Assembly (NCBI GenBank): GCA_027296055.1 | Contig: JAPUJT010000080.1 | Span: 1-40,061 of the forward strand | DNA: 40,061 nt | Direction of reading: 5' to 3' | Origin: Planctomycetota bacterium | GTDB lineage: Bacteria; Planctomycetota; JAPUJT01 | Shown here: one piece after another, positions 39,753-40,061 of the stretch | Layout: every line of letters starts with the position of its first letter | Numbering within the stretch: position 1 is the first letter of the stretch | Program-made: the position numbers and the translations under genes | The notes under the pieces: generated by a model | Database searches by the model: none | Told to the model about the DNA's origin: nothing | The model's input: the letters and a program-made list of their open reading frames with translations, nothing else

Positions 39753-40061
39753 TGCCCTCAGCGTCCTCCGCGATTTCTACCCTCTGGGCCGATCCGCAGG
39801 GTTCAAAAGGGATGTCTACCCGAAGCAGTCTTCAGCATCGGAGGTGGCGATCGTCATCGGCGTCGCGGGCTACCGCGAGCCGACGCTGCAAGGCCTTGCC
39901 AACTTTGGAGTTGCGGACGCGAGCAGCTTTCTCGAATTCCTGAGGCAGAGGGAGGGGAGCGCTCTCAAGGAGGAGGGGACGAGGCTCCTGCTGGGCGCCG
40001 GAGCGACCCGGGAGGAGATATTCGGTGCCTTTCGTAAGTACGACCTCGACGGAACGCAACA
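39730..40061 (+). CDS. Unrecognised gene, 3' partial at window edge
   Basis: From a TTG at 39730 a plus-strand frame stays open to the window end (at least 110 residues), after a stop at 39697. It has convincing coding character, with mostly G or C in third codon positions, and sequence such as ELQKALALSVLRDFYPLGR, EVAIVIGVAGYREPTLQG and LLGAGATREEIFGAFRKYDL. No family is recognised. The proposed start has no good ribosome-binding site and lies over the antisense glyoxalase remnant, so the true start may differ. Confidence 0.45.
   Translation, partial: MFELQKALALSVLRDFYPLGRSAGFKRDVYPKQSSASEVAIVIGVAGYREPTLQGLANFGVADASSFLEFLRQREGSALKEEGTRLLLGAGATREEIFGAFRKYDLDGTQ

Overview
The window is high-GC bacterial DNA in two unlike halves. 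The left part, to about 22.2 kb, is a dense chromosomal backbone from a cell with a periplasm and exported lipoproteins: lipobox signal peptides, HtrA-like proteases, a large coiled-coil HD-GYP protein, an M16 peptidase, an exported PHP hydrolase. The cell also encodes a selenocysteine tRNA. No gene fixes the phylum. The gene style would suit an uncultured Planctomycetota, Acidobacteriota or similar lineage, but that is an impression only.

Left half: partial HD-GYP gene (to 3878); a coupled HtrA-like pair (3935-6894) in which one protein and half of the other have lost the protease triad; an M16 peptidase/lipoprotein operon (minus, 6905-10320); an alpha/beta hydrolase, a cyclic-nucleotide-binding protein and a 2Fe-2S ferredoxin (minus); a carboxylesterase (plus); a 649-residue PD40 lipoprotein (minus); a GT4 glycosyltransferase (plus) convergent with an asparagine synthetase (minus); an exported PHP-domain hydrolase; a potassium-channel gene that looks dead (in-frame amber codon plus internal deletion); an acyltransferase; and tRNA-Sec (22106-22203, minus).

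Right of tRNA-Sec the DNA looks like an integrated mobile element. It has a complete tyrosine integrase (22461-23615) and a ribbon-helix-helix protein behind a strong promoter. Facing them is a plus-strand operon of two HTH proteins, small CxxC proteins and a primase/helicase-like protein (24131-28444). A lower-GC cassette of TcmP plus its three-Cys-motif (DUF5131) partner follows. A minus-strand block (31825-37328) carries a zinc ribbon, a DUF3560 protein, a second minimal tyrosine recombinase, a DUF6573-like protein, the element's own DnaN sliding clamp, a CxxC protein and an ArdC-like antirestriction protein. From about 37.7 kb the genes are small or unrecognised. The right end of the element is not certain and no second tRNA-Sec fragment was found by eye.

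The element is rich in cis structure that the genes do not explain: four 10-bp repeats at 23965; inverted 9-bp arrays around a 28-bp alternating pyrimidine-purine tract at 30752-30861; a nested stem-loop at 32043-32095; an 11-bp inverted repeat by the second recombinase; a duplicated hairpin leader; a duplicated 20-nt ribosome-binding leader; a long bulged hairpin followed by a G-run at 37555-37613; and interleaved palindromes at 38149-38215. With the primase, clamp and recombinases, they suggest an element that replicates as well as integrates. No replication initiator was recognised.
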